Positions 15,476 through 16,036 of a stretch of 16,036 nucleotides of DNA are shown piece after piece; the stretch's first letter is position 1, and each line of letters opens with the position of its first letter. The position numbers and the translations under genes are program-made. Origin of the DNA: Acidobacteriota bacterium (lineage in GTDB: Bacteria; Acidobacteriota; Terriglobia; Terriglobales; Acidobacteriaceae); contig JAJXZK010000168.1 in the NCBI GenBank assembly GCA_021780095.1, forward strand, positions 1-16,036, written 5' to 3'. The notes under the pieces are model-generated. The model worked only from the letters and a program-made list of their open reading frames with translations. It had not been told where the DNA came from and ran no database searches.

Positions 15476-16036
15476 ATGAGACGTTCACGATTTCAGCAAG
15501 GCAGCCTCCGACTTGTGGAGCGCGCCGGAAGCCGGAAGGCGTGGGAGTACCGATGGTACGAAGCCCAGCCAGACGGTACACGTCGCCGACGCAACCTGGT
15601 GCTGGGAACCCTTGAACAGTATCCGAACGAAACCGCCGCACAAAAAGCGGTGGTCGCGCTTCGGGTTGACATTAACGTTGAGAGTCCGCGCGCGAGCCTG
15701 GCCCCGATCAGTGTCCAAATGCTCGTCGATCACTACCGGCAAAAGGAACTCGGCGAGGACTCGAACAAAACCTACGCGACTTGCAGAACGTATGAAGGCT
15801 ACTTTCGCAAATGGATCTTGCCCCGTTGGGGCGAATACCGCGTGAAGGATGTTCGGGCAGTCGTTGTTGAAGAGTGGTTGCGTTCGCTCAAGCTGTCGAA
15901 CGGCAGCAAAGCGAAAATGCGAAACATCATGCACGCTGTCTTCAATCACGCGATCCGGTGGGAATGGCACGACAAGAATCCCATCACGCACGTGCGCCAG
16001 AGTGCGAAACGGGCCAGGATTCCTTTGGTCCTGACC
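15476..16036 (+). CDS. Tyrosine recombinase (phage-type integrase), 3' end outside window
   Basis: ATG 15476 is preceded by GGAGAGG. The 187 visible codons have no stop and run off the window. The N-terminus (MRRSRFQQGSLRLVER, then AWEYRWYEAQPDGTRRRR) is the arm-type DNA-binding domain. About residues 79-170 form the SAM-like core-binding domain: ISVQMLVDHYRQKEL, TYEGYFRKWILPRWGEYRVK, VVVEEWLRSL, KMRNIMHAVFNHAIRWEW and NPI. The catalytic Arg/His/Tyr domain is not in view, so activity cannot be judged. The protein would catalyse site-specific recombination between the element and the tRNA-Glu gene whose 3' fragment lies at the other end. Its position and orientation predict an attR with the intact minus-strand tRNA-Glu shortly downstream. 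Confidence 0.92.
   Translation, partial: MRRSRFQQGSLRLVERAGSRKAWEYRWYEAQPDGTRRRRNLVLGTLEQYPNETAAQKAVVALRVDINVESPRASLAPISVQMLVDHYRQKELGEDSNKTYATCRTYEGYFRKWILPRWGEYRVKDVRAVVVEEWLRSLKLSNGSKAKMRNIMHAVFNHAIRWEWHDKNPITHVRQSAKRARIPLVLT

Larger units (their letters stand above)
2267..16036. mobile_element. Integrative and mobilizable element in tRNA-Glu (right end outside window)
   Basis: The left end is the tRNA-Glu 3' fragment and the right end carries excisionase-like and integrase genes. Between them lie a relaxase with an oriT candidate, a stb/tra-like operon, a toxin-antitoxin pair and cargo. No coupling ATPase, VirB4 or other type IV secretion gene is visible, so it is classed as mobilizable, not self-transmissible, unless such genes lie beyond 16036. 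A decayed duplicate gene part and a broken UDG-like gene show a mosaic history. Confidence 0.75.

Noticed and set aside
1..16036. CRISPR array, rRNA, riboswitch
   Set aside because: No regularly spaced repeat-spacer pattern and no recognisable conserved RNA core was seen on either strand.

Overview
The window looks like the chromosome of a soil Acidobacteriota member (class Terriglobia). The main evidence is the secreted IPT/FG-GAP protein whose C-terminal Ig-like domain is interrupted by a hydrophobic hairpin, the excisionase-like/integrase pair of a style I associate with this group, and moderately high GC. This taxonomic call is inferred from protein style, not from a marker gene.

Left flank (1-2266) is chromosome: the 3' part of a GH20 beta-N-acetylhexosaminidase gene, a broken TPR-like gene, and a hairpin-rich stretch that may be insertion-sequence debris.

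From 2267 to beyond the right edge the DNA reads as one integrated mobile element, at least 13.8 kb long. Its left end is a 44-bp 3' fragment of a tRNA-Glu(UUC) gene on the minus strand, the typical scar of a tyrosine-recombinase element. Its right end carries an excisionase-like HTH gene and the open 5' part of a tyrosine integrase running off the window. An intact tRNA-Glu on the minus strand is predicted just beyond it. Inside, left to right, lie: a three-gene operon resembling stbABC of R388 / traKLM of RP4 (HTH protein, ParA-like ATPase, coiled-coil membrane protein); a spacer with three 15-bp repeats; a hipBA toxin-antitoxin pair with two near-palindromic operator boxes; a decayed second copy of part of the third stb-like gene; two secreted-protein genes (a Ser/Thr-rich protein with possible beta-pore-former features, and an IPT/FG-GAP protein); a candidate oriT; a TrwC-type MOBF relaxase-helicase; a UDG-like gene broken by one in-frame TAA; and a 140-bp structured palindrome with perfect 18-bp inverted ends.

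The pieces fit an integrative and mobilizable element. The integrase and excisionase-like protein would move it in and out of tRNA-Glu. The relaxase would nick the oriT candidate. The stb/tra-like operon would serve stability or transfer, and hipBA would discourage loss. No coupling protein or type IV secretion gene is visible, so transfer would need a helper. The oriT candidate (10-bp stem, GTGA tetraloop, 8 nt, then GTGTCT) has the geometry of the R388 nic region and is the most interesting single observation.
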